From the NCBI GenBank assembly GCA_016215145.1, contig JACRLA010000210.1, forward strand, positions 1 through 17,369: a stretch of 17,369 nt of DNA, in the 5' to 3' direction. Shown piece by piece: positions 1-7,654 of the stretch. The position numbers were made by a program, and so were the translations under genes. The DNA is from Chloroflexota bacterium (lineage in GTDB: Bacteria > Chloroflexota > Anaerolineae > Anaerolineales > VGOW01). Under the pieces are notes generated by a model, which saw only the letters and a list, made by a program, of their open reading frames with translations, made no database searches and had not been told where the DNA came from. Every line of letters starts with the position of its first letter. Within the stretch, counting starts at the first letter, position 1.

Positions 1-136
1 AATTTGCCTTACCTTCACCGTAGAGCAAATTGCCAATTTGCCTTACCTTCACCGTAGAGCAAATTGCCAATTTGCCTTACCTTCACCGTAGAGTAAATTG
101 CCAATTTGCTTTGCCTTTACCGTAGAGCAAATTTCT
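1..136. repeat. 34-bp tandem repeat array, about four copies
   Basis: Four head-to-tail 34-bp units lie at 1-34, 35-68, 69-102 and 103-136, each starting AATTTGCCTTACCTTCACCG. Copies 1 and 2 are identical, copy 3 differs by one base (C to T at 94), and copy 4 carries several substitutions. A fragment of a fifth starts at 137. At each junction GCAAATT, GCC and AATTTGC form a palindrome with a 3-base loop, so the array is also a series of small hairpins. There are no unique spacers, so it is not a CRISPR. The array may continue to the left of the window. Function unknown. Confidence 0.93.
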
Positions 137-230
137 AATTTGCTCACTCCCCATTTGGCGAGGAATTTTTTCACCAAGTGGCGGAGGGAAAAAAAAGCGC
201 GTTGCGTTATGCTGTCATTCGTAGAGCGTA

Positions 231-271
231 TTTCGTATTGCGTAACGGAATACGTAACACGCAATACGAAA
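231..271. repeat. 13-bp perfect inverted repeat before the protease gene
   Basis: The arms TTTCGTATTGCGT (231-243) and ACGCAATACGAAA (259-271) are exact reverse complements around a 15-base loop. The right arm ends three bases before the AGGAG ribosome-binding site of the following gene. It could act as an operator, as an mRNA hairpin near the start codon, or simply be an intergenic palindrome. No T-run follows, so it is not an obvious terminator. Confidence 0.75.
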
Positions 272-284
272 CAAGGAGACAATT

Positions 285-1172
285 ATGGCAAACACTCTTC
301 AACAGTATTCGGACGAAATGGCAGCCGCCATTGAGAAAGCCGGACGATCCATCGTCACCATTGACGCGCGCAATCACGTTCCGGCAACCGGCATCGTGTG
401 GAGCGCGGATGGCGAGATCGTCACCGCCGATCACATTGTGCAGCGCGATGAAAACATAAACGTCACGCTTCCCGATGGCTCGACACACGAAGCAAAAATA
501 TTGGGGCGCGATCCCGGCAGCGACTTGACGTTATTGAAAGTTGAGGCGAAAAGTCTCACTCCGGCTGAATGGGCTGAGTCGGTGAAAGTAGGCAACATGG
601 TTTTCGCCGTTGGTCGCCCCGATGAGGTGATGGCATCGTGGGGCATTGTGTGTTACGTCGGCGGAGCGGTGCGCGGACGCCGCCAACTTGAAGCCTACAT
701 CCAAACCGATGTGGTGATGCTGCCGGGATTCTCTGGTGGACCTTTAGTGGATGCGAGTGGTCGTGTTGCTGGAATCAACAGCAGTGCTTTAGGTCGTGAT
801 GCCAGTGTTGCCCTTCCTCTTTCGGCAGTGAAGCCGGTTGTTGATGCGTTGAAGAAGCATGGTCATGTGAAGCGCGGCTTTTTGGGTGTGAACACTCAAC
901 CCGTGCGACTCGCTAAAGAGATCGCCGAGAAACTTAAACAAGAAACGGGCTTGATGGTGATCGGCGCAGAGAGTGATGGACCTGCGGCGAAAGCTGGAGT
1001 GATGCAAGGCGATGTGTTAGTGGCGTTGGGCGATAAGGCGTTGACTCACATCGGCGATCTGCAAGCGGCGTTAGGACCGGGTGTGGTGGGTAAATCCATC
1101 AAAGCGAAATTGATTCGCGGCGGTGAAGTGAAAGAAATTTCGGTGACGGTGGGCGAGCGTGAGTTGAAGTAG
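285..1172 (+). CDS. HtrA/Deg-like serine protease with a PDZ domain, no signal peptide
   Basis: This is a 295-residue trypsin-fold serine protease of the HtrA/DegP type. The catalytic triad is visible: His50 in TADHIV, Asp80 in GSDLTLLKV and Ser150 in GFSGGPLVD. A single PDZ domain covers roughly residues 195-290, with the GFLGV entry to the peptide-binding groove and the DGPAAKAGVMQGDVLVALGD core. Most HtrA proteins start with a signal peptide or membrane anchor. This one begins MANTLQQYSDE with no hydrophobic stretch, so it probably acts in the cytoplasm, or it is a regulatory paralogue. The start is supported by AGGAG eight bases upstream of the ATG. The Gly-Phe-Ser-Gly-Gly active-site loop has Phe where Asn is usual, which could alter activity. 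The substrate is unknown. Confidence 0.9.
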   Translation: MANTLQQYSDEMAAAIEKAGRSIVTIDARNHVPATGIVWSADGEIVTADHIVQRDENINVTLPDGSTHEAKILGRDPGSDLTLLKVEAKSLTPAEWAESVKVGNMVFAVGRPDEVMASWGIVCYVGGAVRGRRQLEAYIQTDVVMLPGFSGGPLVDASGRVAGINSSALGRDASVALPLSAVKPVVDALKKHGHVKRGFLGVNTQPVRLAKEIAEKLKQETGLMVIGAESDGPAAKAGVMQGDVLVALGDKALTHIGDLQAALGPGVVGKSIKAKLIRGGEVKEISVTVGERELK

Positions 1173-1200
1173 AGATTGGGGATTGGAGATTAGAGATCGA

Positions 1201-1235
1201 GACCTCACGGGTTTTTAAAACCTGTGAGGTCTTTT
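1201..1235 (+). terminator. hairpin with short T-run after the protease gene
   Basis: GACCTCACGGG (1201-1211) pairs with CCTGTGAGGTC (1221-1231) with one G-U pair. The TTTTTAAAA between them can extend the stem. TTTT follows at 1232-1235. The form fits an intrinsic terminator for the upstream gene. It also resembles the other palindromes in this window, so it may be a dispersed element doing a terminator's job. The preceding 28 bases are low-complexity GATTGGAGATTAGAG-type words. Confidence 0.65.
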
Positions 1236-1250
1236 GGTCTGTGTTAAAAT
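1222..1250 (+). promoter_or_regulatory. putative extended -10 promoter for the menC-like gene
   Basis: TAAAAT at 1245-1250 is preceded by TG one base further up (1242-1243), the extended -10 form. The -35 position (CTGTGA, 1222-1227, 17-base spacer) is poor and lies inside the right arm of the hairpin. The predicted transcript would start about 1257, giving a short leader before the ATG at 1274. Confidence 0.45.
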
Positions 1251-1273
1251 CGTTTTCGGAGAATCTCTCAAAC

Positions 1274-2437
1274 ATGAAACCTATTCGCATTGAACAGATC
1301 GAACTACGACACATCTCGATGAGACTCGTCGCGCCGTTTGAAACGTCGTTTGGCGTGGAAGAGGAACGTGAAGGGTTGATTGTTACGTTGCGTGGTGACG
1401 GCCTCACCGGTTGGGGTGAGGTGGTGGCGTCTCATTCCCCCGGTTATTCGGCGGAGACTGCGAAGACCGAGTGGCATATCCTTCACGACTTCATCATTCC
1501 ATCTGTAATAGGCAAAGAGTTCGCCGATGTGGAAACGTTAGAGAAAGCGTACGACTCGGTGCGTGGACATCCGATGGCGAAGGCGGGGATTCAACTTGCG
1601 CTCTACGATCTGTTGGCGAAGGCGCAAAATGTTTCTCTGCAAAAAATGTTTGGTGGCTCTGGAGATCGAGTCAAAGTAGGAGTGTCGGTAGGGATTCAGC
1701 CTTCGGCAGAAAAATTGGTGGAACGAGTCGGGTTGTATTTAGAGGATGGTTACCGGCGAATCAAAATGAAGATCAAGCCGGGTCGAGACGTGCAAGACGC
1801 CAAAGCGGTGCGCGCTGCCTTCCCCGAAATTTTGCTGCAAGTGGACGCGAACTCGGCATACACGCTCGATGATGTCAAGACGATCAAGGCGATGGATGAT
1901 TTGAACTTGTTGTTGATCGAGCAGCCGTTGAGCGAAGATGATATTTTTGATCACGCCAAGTTGCAGCCGCAGTTAAAGACGGCGATCTGTTTGGACGAAA
2001 GTATTTTGACAGCGCGTCATGCGCGCTGGGCGCACGAACTCGGCGCGTGCAAGATCATCAACATCAAGCCGGGTCGGGTCGGGGGGTATCGAGAGGCGAT
2101 TCGGGTTCACGATTATTGCGCCAGTGTCGGCATCCCCGTGTGGTGTGGTGGAATGTTAGAGACCGGGATCGGGCGTGCGGCGAATGTCGCTTTGGCATCG
2201 CTCCCCAATTTTAAATTACCCGGAGATATTTCTGCATCGGATCGTTATTGGAAAGAAGATATTGCCGAGCCTGCCTTCTCGCTAAATAAAGATGGCACGT
2301 TGAGTGTGCCAACGGGTGCGGGTCTTGGCGTGAACGTGAAGGAAGATGCGTTGGAAAAGGTGACGTTGGCGAAAGAAACGTATCGGGAGGAGAAGAAGCG
2401 CGCGATGGCGTTTCCGGGGTTGCACAAAGAGGCGTAA
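1274..2437 (+). CDS. menC: o-succinylbenzoate synthase / N-acylamino acid racemase family enzyme
   Basis: This is a 387-residue enolase-superfamily protein of the muconate-lactonizing subgroup, closest in motif pattern to MenC/NSAR enzymes. The N-terminal capping domain is followed by a TIM barrel. It carries the KMK acid-base pair (Lys164, Lys166), metal ligands Asp191 (VDANSAY), Glu216 (IEQPL) and Asp241 (LDES), and the second catalytic Lys265 in NIKPGRVGG. The CGGMLETGIGRA segment near 291-302 is typical of the NSAR/OSBS branch. OSBS makes o-succinylbenzoate in menaquinone synthesis; many relatives also racemise N-acylamino acids. No other men gene is nearby, so the physiological role stays open. 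The ATG at 1274 is preferred over an in-frame GTG at 1241 because GGAG lies at 1258-1261 and family members start near MKPIRIEQIELR. Confidence 0.88.
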   Translation: MKPIRIEQIELRHISMRLVAPFETSFGVEEEREGLIVTLRGDGLTGWGEVVASHSPGYSAETAKTEWHILHDFIIPSVIGKEFADVETLEKAYDSVRGHPMAKAGIQLALYDLLAKAQNVSLQKMFGGSGDRVKVGVSVGIQPSAEKLVERVGLYLEDGYRRIKMKIKPGRDVQDAKAVRAAFPEILLQVDANSAYTLDDVKTIKAMDDLNLLLIEQPLSEDDIFDHAKLQPQLKTAICLDESILTARHARWAHELGACKIINIKPGRVGGYREAIRVHDYCASVGIPVWCGGMLETGIGRAANVALASLPNFKLPGDISASDRYWKEDIAEPAFSLNKDGTLSVPTGAGLGVNVKEDALEKVTLAKETYREEKKRAMAFPGLHKEA

Positions 2438-2445
2438 TTTAGTGA

Positions 2446-2474
2446 TTGACACTCCCATTCAATTTCTGTAAAAT
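2446..2474 (+). promoter_or_regulatory. sigma-70-type promoter for rpoB
   Basis: A perfect -35 TTGACA (2446-2451) is separated by exactly 17 bases from TAAAAT (2469-2474). It lies just after the menC-like stop codon. Predicted initiation is about 2481, giving a leader of roughly 74 bases before the rpoB ATG. Confidence 0.88.
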
Positions 2475-2497
2475 AGTCGCCTGCCTCGAAACATCGT

Positions 2498-2520
2498 GAA
2501 CCACTCCTAGCGAGTGGTTC
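2498..2520 (+). promoter_or_regulatory. hairpin in the rpoB 5' leader
   Basis: GAACCACTC (2498-2506) and GAGTGGTTC (2512-2520) form a perfect 9-bp stem with a CTAGC loop inside the untranslated leader of rpoB. TGTTGCGTTTCG follows, which is too G/C-interrupted for a standard terminator. It could be a pause, attenuation or stability element. No known leader family is recognised. Confidence 0.6.
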
Positions 2521-2554
2521 TGTTGCGTTTCGTCCCTGTCTAAGGAGCTATCGA

Positions 2555-5500
2555 ATGCCTGTCGTTGTATCCACTAACAAACGGAAGTCTTACTCACGCC
2601 TCAAGCAAAATTATGAACTGCCTTCTTTAATTGAAGTTCAGCTCGAATCTTTCGAGTGGTTCAAGAGAGAGGGGCTGCCACAACTCTTCGACGAGATCAC
2701 GCCGGTTGAATCTTTCAACAAAGGCATGAAGCTGTATTTCCCCAGCAAGCTTCCCGAGTCGAAGGAATTTGGTCTCAAGTTCTGGTTTGAAGATTCCAAA
2801 TACGGTCCCGACGAATGTTTGGATCGTGATATGACGTACTCCGCGCCGCTTTACGTTAAGGTGCTTCTTGCCGGTCCGGAAGTGTCCGAGCCGATTGTCT
2901 CGGATATTTTCCTCGGCGACTTTCCCTTGATGACGGAGAACGGCACGTTCATTATTAATGGAACGGAGCGCGTAGTCGTCTCGCAATTGATCCGCTCCCC
3001 CGGCGTTTATTTTGAGGCGCCAGAAGAACGTACCAGTGGACGCCGCCTCTCCATGGCAAAGCTGATCCCGGATCGTGGCGCGTGGATGGAATTTGAAACG
3101 CGCAAGAGTGATTACCTTACTGTTAAATTTAATCGCAAACGCACCGTGCCGGTCACGTTGTTGCTGCGCGCTCTCGCCGCAGTGGACGATGGACTCAAAG
3201 GTGAGAATCCGCTCAAAGAAGGATCGGACGCGGAAATTTTGGCGTTGTTTGCGAACATAGATAACAACCCGGATCGCCAGTTCATCCCCGCCAGCATTCG
3301 CCAAGAGCCGACGTGGGAGATGAAGGGCAAACGCACCATCGCGCAAGAAGCGATGATCGAATTTTATAAGCGTATGCGCCCCGGCGATCCGCCGACGCTC
3401 GACAATGCCAAAGAATATCTCGAACAACAACTCTTCGATCAACGCCGGTACGATCTGGAACGAGTTGGACGCTACAAGCTGAATCAAAAGCTGCAATTGA
3501 GTGACCGCATCCCCTTGGCACATCGCACGATCACCAAAAATGATCTAATTGCTTTGATCACTCGCATGATCCAGATCAACAATGGTTTGGAGAATCCGGA
3601 TGACATTGATCATTTGGGCAACCGCCGCGTGAAGACGGTGGGCGAATTGATTCAAGGCAAACTGCGCGTGGGTCTGCGCCGCACCGAGCGAATTATCCGC
3701 GAGCGCATGTCTATTCGTGAGCAAGGGGCGGCGTCACCGGTGACGTTGATCAACATCCGTCCGGTGGTGGCGGCGATCCGCGAGTTCTTTGGCTCCTCGC
3801 AACTTTCGCAGTTCATGGATCAAACGAATCCGTTAGCAGAGTTGCGCCACAAACGCACGTTGTCGGCGTTGGGTCCGGGTGGTTTGCGCCGTGAACGCGC
3901 CGGCTTTGATGTGCGCGATGTGCATCACTCGCACTATGGACGCATTTGCCCGATTGAGACTCCGGAAGGTCCAAACATTGGTTTGATTGGTCGTCTCGCT
4001 TCATATGCCAAAGTGAATCCGTTTGGTTTCATTGAGACGCCGTATCGCAAAGTTTATAAAACGCTGCCCGCGAACGATAAACGTTTGATCGGGCGGCATC
4101 TGCGCGATGAGGTGACTCATCCCAAGACGGGTGAGGTGTTGGGCAAGAAGGGCGCGGAAGTTGATAAAGAGTTGGCGAAGCATATTGCCAAGCTCGGTGA
4201 GACCGAAGTGACGATTGTGCCGTTTGTGTCTGAAGACATGATCTATCTTTCGGCCGACACCGAGGATCGTTACACGATTGCTCAAGCGAATGCGCCGCTG
4301 AATGAGTTCAAAGAGTTCGTGCGCGTGCGCGCTTCGTGTCGCCGCCACTCCAAATTCATCTTTGCCGAGCCGGAGTTCATTGATTACATGGACATCGGTC
4401 CTTCGCAGATCGTCGGCATCAGCGCAGCGTTGATCCCCTTCCTTGAACATGATGACGCCAACCGCGCGTTGATGGGCTCGAACATGCAGGCGCAAGCGGT
4501 TCCATTATTGCGTCCGGAAGTTGCGGCGGTCTCAACCGGCATGGAACGTTATGCCGCGCTCGATTCGGGGCAGGTGGTTGTCGCCGACGAAGATGGCGAA
4601 GTGTTAAGTGTGACCGGCAATGAAATTGTGATGCAGGTGGGCAGCAAGAAAAAACATTATCGTTTGCGCAAGTATCAACGCTCGAACCAAAGCACATGTA
4701 TTGATCAGCATCCGATTGTGGTCAAAGGTCAACGGGTGAAGAAGGCGCAAGTGATAGCCGATTCGTCTTCGACGCATGGCGGTGAGATCGCTTTGGGGCA
4801 AAATGTGTTGGTGGCGTTCATGTCTTGGGAGGGCGGTAACTACGAAGACGCGATTTTGATCTCCGAACGTTTGATACGCGAAGACTATTTCACTTCGGTT
4901 CATATTGAAAAGCATGAAGTGGAAGCGCGTGATACGAAGTTGGGACCGGAAGAGATCACCTACGACATTCCAAACGTTGGCGAAGACGCCTTGAAGGATT
5001 TGGATGAGTTCGGCATTGTGCGCATCGGCGCGGATGTTGGACCTAACGACATTCTGGTTGGCAAGATCACGCCGAAAGGCGAAAAAGAATTGTCGCCCGA
5101 AGAAAAATTGTTGCGGGCGATTTTCGGCGAGAAGGCGCGTGAAGTGAAAGACTCGTCTTTGCGCCTGCCGCATGGCGAAAAAGGCAAAGTGGTAGATGTG
5201 CGTGTGTTTACTCGTGACGAACATCGTGACCTGCCCGCCGGTGTGGAGAAAATGGTGCGCGTGGCGGTGGCACAGCGCCGCAAGTTGACCGAAGGCGATA
5301 AGATGGCCGGCCGTCACGGCAACAAGGGCGTGGTCTCCAAAGTTGTCCCGGTTGAAAACATGCCCTACCTCGAAGATGGCACGCCGGTTGATATTATCCT
5401 CAACCCCTTGGGCGTGCCGGGTCGTATGAATATCGGGCAGATTCTCGAAACGCATTTGGGTTACGCCTCTGATCGTCTCGGCTTCCGTGCGGTGACGCCG

Positions 5501-6469
5501 GTGTTTGATGGCGCGGACGAAATTGAGATCGAAGCCGAGCTGGCGCGGGCATGGTTGATTGATCGCGCATGGGATGAGGTGACGCAGACTTCATGGGGTT
5601 GGTTAAACAATCGCGGGGTCGATCCAGAGACAATCGAGTCGGATGACGAAGCGCGCCGTCTGTACATTGAACATTGGCTTGGCAAGAAATATGATCGCGA
5701 GCTGCTGGCAACGGATGCTAATTACTCGCGCCGCGCCGTGCTGACTGAGTGGCTGCGCGAGATGGATTACGATCCGGAAGACATCGTGTCGTTTGAGGAT
5801 CGAGCCGATCTTGGTAGCACGTCAACCGAGCTTGATGCGAATGCCATTGATGCCTGTCTCCGAATATGGCTAGCCGATCACGATGTGAACGTGCGCTCAA
5901 TGAAACGAGAAACGCTTCGGACAAAAGCAGAAGACTACATGAAGTCGAGCGAAGAGCCGTTGCCGATCTTGGGCAAGATGAAACTTTACGACGGCAAGAG
6001 TGGTCAGATGTTTGATCAGCCGGTGACTGTCGGCGTGATCCACATGCTTAAGTTGGCGCATTTGGTGGAAGATAAAGTGCACGCGCGTTCAACCGGACCC
6101 TACTCACTCGTTACGCAGCAGCCGTTGGGCGGTAAAGCTCAATTCGGCGGTCAACGTTTCGGTGAAATGGAAGTGTGGGCGCTTGAGGCCTACGGCGCAG
6201 CCTACACACTGCAAGAAATGTTGACGGTGAAGTCAGACGATGTGCAGGGGCGCGTCAAGACATATGAGTCTATCGTCAAAGGTGAAGAGATCGAAGAGCC
6301 CGGTATCCCCGCTTCGTTCCGTGTGTTGGTGAAGGAACTGCAAAGTTTGGGGTTAGCAGTTGAAGCGATCACCGACGTGGGTGATACGATCAAGTTTGGT
6401 AAAGAAGAAGAGAAACAACGCACACCCAAACTGGGCAAGACCGGTTTGATGGGCGGGATGGACGAGTAA
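2555..6469 (+). CDS. rpoB: RNA polymerase beta subunit
   Basis: This 1304-residue protein forms the beta half of the RNA polymerase active-centre cleft. The rifampicin-binding region is at about 410-445 (FFGSSQLSQFMDQTNPL), with Asp422, His432 and Ser437 at the E. coli D516, H526 and S531 positions. These are wild-type residues, suggesting rifampicin sensitivity. The active-site motif GDKMAGRHGNKG is at 914-925, and the C-terminal clamp has HARSTGPYSLVTQQPLGGKAQ and LQEMLTVKSDD. Between VFDGA (983-987) and LYDGKSG (1144 onward) there are about 156 residues where E. coli has about 21, so roughly 135 residues are inserted. The ATG at 2555 follows TAAGGAG at a good distance. No rpoC follows; the next gene is rpsL behind its own promoter. 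Confidence 0.98.
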   Translation: MPVVVSTNKRKSYSRLKQNYELPSLIEVQLESFEWFKREGLPQLFDEITPVESFNKGMKLYFPSKLPESKEFGLKFWFEDSKYGPDECLDRDMTYSAPLYVKVLLAGPEVSEPIVSDIFLGDFPLMTENGTFIINGTERVVVSQLIRSPGVYFEAPEERTSGRRLSMAKLIPDRGAWMEFETRKSDYLTVKFNRKRTVPVTLLLRALAAVDDGLKGENPLKEGSDAEILALFANIDNNPDRQFIPASIRQEPTWEMKGKRTIAQEAMIEFYKRMRPGDPPTLDNAKEYLEQQLFDQRRYDLERVGRYKLNQKLQLSDRIPLAHRTITKNDLIALITRMIQINNGLENPDDIDHLGNRRVKTVGELIQGKLRVGLRRTERIIRERMSIREQGAASPVTLINIRPVVAAIREFFGSSQLSQFMDQTNPLAELRHKRTLSALGPGGLRRERAGFDVRDVHHSHYGRICPIETPEGPNIGLIGRLASYAKVNPFGFIETPYRKVYKTLPANDKRLIGRHLRDEVTHPKTGEVLGKKGAEVDKELAKHIAKLGETEVTIVPFVSEDMIYLSADTEDRYTIAQANAPLNEFKEFVRVRASCRRHSKFIFAEPEFIDYMDIGPSQIVGISAALIPFLEHDDANRALMGSNMQAQAVPLLRPEVAAVSTGMERYAALDSGQVVVADEDGEVLSVTGNEIVMQVGSKKKHYRLRKYQRSNQSTCIDQHPIVVKGQRVKKAQVIADSSSTHGGEIALGQNVLVAFMSWEGGNYEDAILISERLIREDYFTSVHIEKHEVEARDTKLGPEEITYDIPNVGEDALKDLDEFGIVRIGADVGPNDILVGKITPKGEKELSPEEKLLRAIFGEKAREVKDSSLRLPHGEKGKVVDVRVFTRDEHRDLPAGVEKMVRVAVAQRRKLTEGDKMAGRHGNKGVVSKVVPVENMPYLEDGTPVDIILNPLGVPGRMNIGQILETHLGYASDRLGFRAVTPVFDGADEIEIEAELARAWLIDRAWDEVTQTSWGWLNNRGVDPETIESDDEARRLYIEHWLGKKYDRELLATDANYSRRAVLTEWLREMDYDPEDIVSFEDRADLGSTSTELDANAIDACLRIWLADHDVNVRSMKRETLRTKAEDYMKSSEEPLPILGKMKLYDGKSGQMFDQPVTVGVIHMLKLAHLVEDKVHARSTGPYSLVTQQPLGGKAQFGGQRFGEMEVWALEAYGAAYTLQEMLTVKSDDVQGRVKTYESIVKGEEIEEPGIPASFRVLVKELQSLGLAVEAITDVGDTIKFGKEEEKQRTPKLGKTGLMGGMDE

Positions 6470-6530
6470 CGTGATCTTGCCTGACAAAGATGACGGAGCA
6501 GCTCTTACTGTAAATGCCCGATTAAATACC

Positions 6531-6559
6531 TTGACTCGGTTTGTGACGCATGGTATTAT
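6531..6559 (+). promoter_or_regulatory. sigma-70-type promoter for the rpsL-rpsG-fusA-tuf cluster
   Basis: TTGACT (6531-6536), a 17-base spacer and TATTAT (6554-6559) make a near-consensus promoter in the 249-base gap after rpoB. Initiation near 6566 would give a leader of about 150 bases before the rpsL GTG. Confidence 0.82.
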
Positions 6560-6631
6560 TTGCGCCCGCTAACCAGTAAGCGACCCGCGCACATTGCTGT
6601 ACTTGTGTCGCGATTTGAATATATGAATTTA

Positions 6632-6678
6632 CGTGGAGCGAGGCCATCGCATTGAGCAGGGCGGTGGCCTCGTTCACG
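6632..6678 (+). promoter_or_regulatory. long hairpin in the rpsL leader, candidate cis-regulatory RNA
   Basis: GAGCGAGGCCATCGC (6636-6650) pairs with GCGGTGGCCTCGTTC (6661-6675) over 15 bp including two G-U pairs, with a 10-base loop. CGTG at 6632 and CACG at 6675 can lengthen the stem by slipping one base. No T-run follows. The hairpin ends about 30 bases before the ribosome-binding site. A ribosomal protein such as S7 or S12 could bind it, but this is inference; I recognise no catalogued leader motif. Confidence 0.6.
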
Positions 6679-6718
6679 CGCAGAAAAAGAGTTATCAGTA
6701 GTTTTTTCGGAGGTAAAC

Positions 6719-7156
6719 GTGCCGACAATCAATCAATTAGTTCGTAAAGGACGTAAGACCAAGAAGACCAAGAGCAAGGCGCCGGCGTTGCAGTTCACCT
6801 TGAACTCTAAAAAACAACGACGCCTTCGCCAACCGAAGGGCGCGCCGCAGAAGCGCGGTGTTTGCACTGTCGTCCGCACGCAGACGCCCAAGAAACCGAA
6901 TTCGGCGTTGCGTAAAGTTGCCCGTGTTCGTTTGACGAATGGTCTCGAAGTGACGGCCTACATCCCCGGCGAAGGGCATCAATTGCAAGAACACTCGGTG
7001 GTGCTTGTGCGCGGCGGGCGCGTGAAGGATTTGCCCGGCGTGCGTTATCACATCGTGCGCGGATCGCTTGATACCACTGGCGTGGACGCGCGCCGACAAG
7101 GACGCTCGAAGTATGGTAACAAGCGCCCGAAAGAAACTAAAGAAGCTGCAAAGTAG
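6719..7156 (+). CDS. rpsL: 30S ribosomal protein S12
   Basis: S12 sits at the 30S decoding centre and affects accuracy. The 145-residue protein starts with GTG, supported by CGGAGG at 6709-6714, and begins MPTINQLVRKG as the family does. The core TPKKPNSALRKVARVRL (56-72) and GGRVKDLPGVRYH (99-111) are intact; Lys58 and Lys103 correspond to E. coli Lys42 and Lys87, so the sequence predicts streptomycin sensitivity. Compared with E. coli, about 15 basic residues are inserted between PALQ (22-25) and GAPQKRG (41-47), and the C-terminal tail is longer. A comparable insertion occurs in Bacillus S12. It is the first gene of the str-type cluster, 17 bases upstream of rpsG. Confidence 0.98.
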   Translation: MPTINQLVRKGRKTKKTKSKAPALQFTLNSKKQRRLRQPKGAPQKRGVCTVVRTQTPKKPNSALRKVARVRLTNGLEVTAYIPGEGHQLQEHSVVLVRGGRVKDLPGVRYHIVRGSLDTTGVDARRQGRSKYGNKRPKETKEAAK

Positions 7157-7173
7157 TAGTGAGGAGATTTTAA

Positions 7174-7644
7174 ATGTCTCGACGCAACAAACCCGCAAAG
7201 CGCCCCGTCGCGCCTGATATGAAATATAACAGCGTGGTGGTTTCCATGTTTGTTAACCGCATGATGGAACGTGGCAAGAAAAGCGTTGCCCGCCGCATTA
7301 TGTATGACTCACTATCGCTCGCCGAAGAACGCGTGAAAAAGCCGGCGATGGAAGTTTTGGATCAGGCGCTGAAAAATGTCGGTCCTACAGTGGAAGTAAA
7401 GCCGCGCCGCGTTGGCGGCGCCACTTACCAAGTGCCGATGGAAGTACCCACGGAACGCCGTCAGTCGTTGGCGATGCGTTGGATCATCGCCGGAGCGAAA
7501 ACCCGACCCGGACGTTCAATGGCAGAGCGGTTAGCCAATGAATTTATGGACGCTCTCAACAATACAGGCGCGGCAGTTAAAAAGCGCGAGGAAGTTCACA
7601 AGTCGGCAGAAGCGAACCGCGCATTTGCTCACTATCGTTGGTAA
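7174..7644 (+). CDS. rpsG: 30S ribosomal protein S7
   Basis: The 156-residue protein has the usual length for S7, the primary binder that organises the 30S head domain near the E and P sites. Recognisable segments are the N-terminal MSRRNKPAKRP, VSMFVNRMMERGKKSVARRIMYDSL near 23-47, the beta-hairpin region GGATYQVPMEVPTERR, and the C-terminal REEVHKSAEANRAFAHYRW. The ATG is preceded by GAGGAG. In other bacteria S7 autoregulates the str operon by binding mRNA. Here the rpsL-rpsG gap is only 17 bases, so any such site would have to lie within rpsL or in the rpsL leader. Confidence 0.98.
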   Translation: MSRRNKPAKRPVAPDMKYNSVVVSMFVNRMMERGKKSVARRIMYDSLSLAEERVKKPAMEVLDQALKNVGPTVEVKPRRVGGATYQVPMEVPTERRQSLAMRWIIAGAKTRPGRSMAERLANEFMDALNNTGAAVKKREEVHKSAEANRAFAHYRW

Positions 7645-7654
7645 TTTAAAAATT

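Noticed and set aside
1..136. Possible CRISPR array
   Set aside because: The repeats are directly adjacent, with no unique spacers and no cas genes nearby.
98..459. Small plus-strand frames across the repeat array and the protease start
   Set aside because: They run through tandem repeats and palindromes or overlap the protease gene in another frame, and encode low-complexity, non-conserved peptides.
2627..3523. 298-codon minus-strand frame opposite rpoB, and a 283-codon one at 4604-5455
   Set aside because: Both are antisense shadows of rpoB codon bias with no recognisable motif or ribosome-binding site.
5297..5340. Possible RpoB inactivation or frameshift, given the missing rpoC
   Set aside because: The frame is open throughout and all catalytic motifs, including GDKMAGRHGNKG, are intact.
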